From: Pedobacter cryoconitis
Lineage (GTDB): Bacteria; Bacteroidota; Bacteroidia; Sphingobacteriales; Sphingobacteriaceae
Length of the DNA: 64,000 bases
Direction of reading: 5' to 3'
Assembly: GCA_019352875.1 (NCBI GenBank)
Contig: JAAAFW010000006.1
Coordinates: 774,284-838,283, forward strand
The notes under the pieces are model-generated. The model was not told the DNA's origin and ran no database searches. It saw only the letters and a list, made by a program, of their open reading frames with translations. The position numbers were made by a program, and so were the translations under genes. Below, piece by piece: positions 62,171 through 64,000 of the stretch (its first letter is position 1; each line of letters starts with the position of its first letter).

Positions 62171-63910
62171 ATGAAAGCTACACCGCAGCAGCAAGCACAA
62201 AAAACACCCGGTATATTTAGTCTGCTCAGGCCATACAGCGGCTTAATTGGTTTACTAATTCTATTTGCCCTGATTAGTAATGGTTTAAATCTCTGGCTTC
62301 CGCGTTTAATCGGTCAGGGGATCGATGCATTTGAGCATAATTCTTTTTCATTCCCCAATATGATCGTCAGTTTCGTATCGGTGGCATTTGTAATCTTCGT
62401 GTTCAGTTTACTGCAAGGAGTAGTTCAGACTTATGCTTCCGAAAAAGTGGCCCGCGATCTGAGGACGCGGATTGCCGAACGTATTTCAGTGCAGAATTTT
62501 ACATTTATTGAAAATACAACTCCCGCTAAATTACTTACCAATCTCACTTCCGACGTAGATTCTATTAAACTCTTTGTTTCACAGGCAATTGTTTCTATCG
62601 TTTCCTCGCTGTTTATTATTATCGGGGCAAGCGTCTTACTGCTAAGCATCAACTGGAAACTAGGTTTAATGATTATTGCAATCATTCCTATTATAGGTGG
62701 TGCATTCTATCTTGTACTGAGAAGGGTGAAAGTCTTGTTTAAAAGGAGCCGTGAAGTAATTGACTGGCTTAACAAAGTTATCAATGAAAGTATATTAGGA
62801 GCTGCGCTTATCCGCGTGATCAATTCGCAATTTTTAGAATATGAAAAATTCTTTAAGGCTAGTCAGGAATCGAGAGATATTGGTTTAACTATTCTTCGGT
62901 TATTTGCCTGGCTTATTCCGATCATTGTATTTACAGCGAATATCGCGGGGCTTTCCATATTGGTGCTTGGAGGTCATTTTGTGGTTAAAGGAAGTATGAG
63001 TATCGGGGAATTTGCCGCCTTCAACAGCTATCTTGCTCTTTTGATCTTTCCAATACTGGTTATTGGTTTTATGAGTAATGTGATCGCTCAGGCCACTGCA
63101 TCCTATAACCGGATAGTGTTAGTGCTGGAAGCTAAAGATCCAGCTGCTACCGGAGTCGTAGACCAGTCGCTTGAAGGTGCTGTGGAAGTAAAAGATCTCA
63201 GTCTTCGTTTTGGGCAAAAATACGCCTTGAAAGATATTAATTTTAAGGTGGAACCAGGTGCACGTGTCGCAATTATTGGTCCGACGGCAGCAGGAAAAAC
63301 GCAATTGCTGTACTTACTGACAGGGCTGACTATTCCTGAAAGTGGGCAGGTATTATATGATCACAGGCCAATATCTGCTTATCAGCCGGAAGCGTTTTAT
63401 AAACAGATCGGATTTGTCTTTCAGGATAGTATTTTATTTAACCTAAGTATCAGGGAGAACATCGCTTTCAGTGATACGGTTACAGATGAATCTTTAGAGA
63501 AGGCAATCCGTACGGCCGAATTGAGTGAGTTTGTCAATAGTTTGCCGAATGGATTGGATACTAAAGTTTCCGAACGAGGATTAAGTTTATCAGGAGGGCA
63601 GAAGCAAAGAATTATGCTTGCCCGGGCATTAGCACTGGATCCTAAAATTTTATTACTTGACGATTTTACCGCCCGTGTCGATTTACAGACGGAGGCGCGC
63701 ATTTTAAATAATATTTCCCGGAGCTATCCAGGTATGACTACGATTTCAGTTACACAGAAGATTGCTGCGGTACAGCATTATTCACAACTTATCCTGCTTA
63801 TGCAAGGTGAAGTGCTCGCCAAAGGCACACATCAGGAACTAATGGAAAGCAGTCCTGAATATGTACAGATTTTTAACTCCCAGCAAAGCACGAGCAATTA
63901 TGAACTATGA
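62171..63910 (+). CDS. ABC exporter half-transporter (membrane plus ATPase)
   Basis: A 579-residue type-IV ABC exporter subunit. Six helices span about residues 20-300. The ATPase follows, with Walker A GPTAAGKTQLL, Q-loop VFQDSILF, signature LSLSGGQKQRIMLARAL and Walker B ILLLDDFTARVD. The residue after Walker B is Asp-Phe rather than the Glu of an active site: LLLDDFT has Asp where most exporters have Glu. One degenerate site is usual in heterodimers, and a second half-transporter begins 11 bases before this stop. It could export lipids, peptides or drugs; not defined here. Confidence 0.93.
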   Translation: MKATPQQQAQKTPGIFSLLRPYSGLIGLLILFALISNGLNLWLPRLIGQGIDAFEHNSFSFPNMIVSFVSVAFVIFVFSLLQGVVQTYASEKVARDLRTRIAERISVQNFTFIENTTPAKLLTNLTSDVDSIKLFVSQAIVSIVSSLFIIIGASVLLLSINWKLGLMIIAIIPIIGGAFYLVLRRVKVLFKRSREVIDWLNKVINESILGAALIRVINSQFLEYEKFFKASQESRDIGLTILRLFAWLIPIIVFTANIAGLSILVLGGHFVVKGSMSIGEFAAFNSYLALLIFPILVIGFMSNVIAQATASYNRIVLVLEAKDPAATGVVDQSLEGAVEVKDLSLRFGQKYALKDINFKVEPGARVAIIGPTAAGKTQLLYLLTGLTIPESGQVLYDHRPISAYQPEAFYKQIGFVFQDSILFNLSIRENIAFSDTVTDESLEKAIRTAELSEFVNSLPNGLDTKVSERGLSLSGGQKQRIMLARALALDPKILLLDDFTARVDLQTEARILNNISRSYPGMTTISVTQKIAAVQHYSQLILLMQGEVLAKGTHQELMESSPEYVQIFNSQQSTSNYEL

Positions 63911-64000
63911 GCTTAAAAATGCAGATAGATCTGCAGAAAAAGTATCTACCTGGGCTGGATTAAAAGGTTTACTGAAATTAGTCGAGCAGGAGAGGAAAAC
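63900..64000 (+). CDS. Start of a second ABC exporter half-transporter, cut by window edge
   Basis: ATG 63900 overlaps the preceding ABC gene by 11 bp and stays open to the end of the window (33 codons). The 33 residues (MNYELKNADRSAEK... LLKLVEQERK) are a hydrophilic N-terminus that precedes the first helix in related proteins. The other frames close quickly. Partner identity is inferred from position and from the degenerate catalytic residue in the first subunit. Confidence 0.7.
   Translation, partial: MNYELKNADRSAEKVSTWAGLKGLLKLVEQERK

Overview
This window looks like chromosomal DNA from a Bacteroidetes bacterium, most likely a Sphingobacteriaceae/Pedobacter-type organism. The phylum call rests on several things seen here: many start sites are preceded by the Bacteroidetes sigma -7 element TAnnTTTG; the gene content is typical (DUF3857 transglutaminase-like proteins, carboxypeptidase-regulatory-like and GLPGLI-like secreted proteins, a DUF6702 protein beside an M1 peptidase, a sulfite reductase fused to a HEPN-like tail); and Shine-Dalgarno sequences are weak. 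The genus is inference. I saw no rRNA, tRNA, CRISPR array, prophage or insertion sequence.

Layout. 1-3063: two overlapping minus-strand DUF3857 genes, the first cut by the window edge. 3.3-9.2 kb: guaB, a LOG-family phosphoribohydrolase, an acyl-CoA carboxylase beta subunit, a MORN-like protein and trxB. 9.3-16 kb: a GH20 hexosaminidase, a lipoprotein, an ECF sigma factor with an overlapping membrane gene, a DAACS symporter, and rplU-rpmA. 16-27 kb: an XRE regulator, a HisKA-REC protein with no ATPase domain, an rnr/secreted protein/polyprenyl synthase cluster, an MscS channel, a conserved gene of unknown function, GH43, GNAT, YajQ and a histone-H1-like protein. 27-35.4 kb: ppk1-ppx converge on a hotdog dehydratase and a glucokinase(ROK/PPGK-like)-gnd-zwf-pgl operon that covers glucose to ribulose-5-phosphate. 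35.5-40 kb: a secreted cysteine hydrolase, a GLPGLI-like protein, an M1 peptidase and a DUF6702 protein. 40-46.8 kb: a TetR regulator and an RND efflux operon with four copies of one operator. 46.8-53 kb: a small membrane protein, sbcD-sbcC and an L,D-transpeptidase. 54-61.5 kb: a tightly packed assimilatory sulfate reduction and siroheme operon. 61.5-64 kb: a four-helix membrane protein and two genes of a probable heterodimeric ABC exporter, the second cut by the window edge.

The sulfate operon is self-contained. CysD/CysN make APS, an iron-sulfur APS reductase (CysH) makes sulfite, and a siroheme reductase makes sulfide. CobA and a CysG-N/TSUP fusion supply siroheme and probably move a sulfur oxyanion.

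The most unusual structure is a pair of 97-nt intergenic elements (5550-5646 and 53875-53971). Both are built on an exact 11-nt period, with TACCC units followed by GGGTA units. They align without gaps but carry different spacer sequences and so form different hairpins. I know of no named family that matches. Other notable items are the four-operator TetR switch, a convergent gene pair whose stop codons form a perfect palindrome so that both proteins end Gly-Arg-Ile, a 25-bp perfect inverted repeat with G8/C8 runs, a possible small RNA at about 53740-53816, and several probably leaderless promoters.
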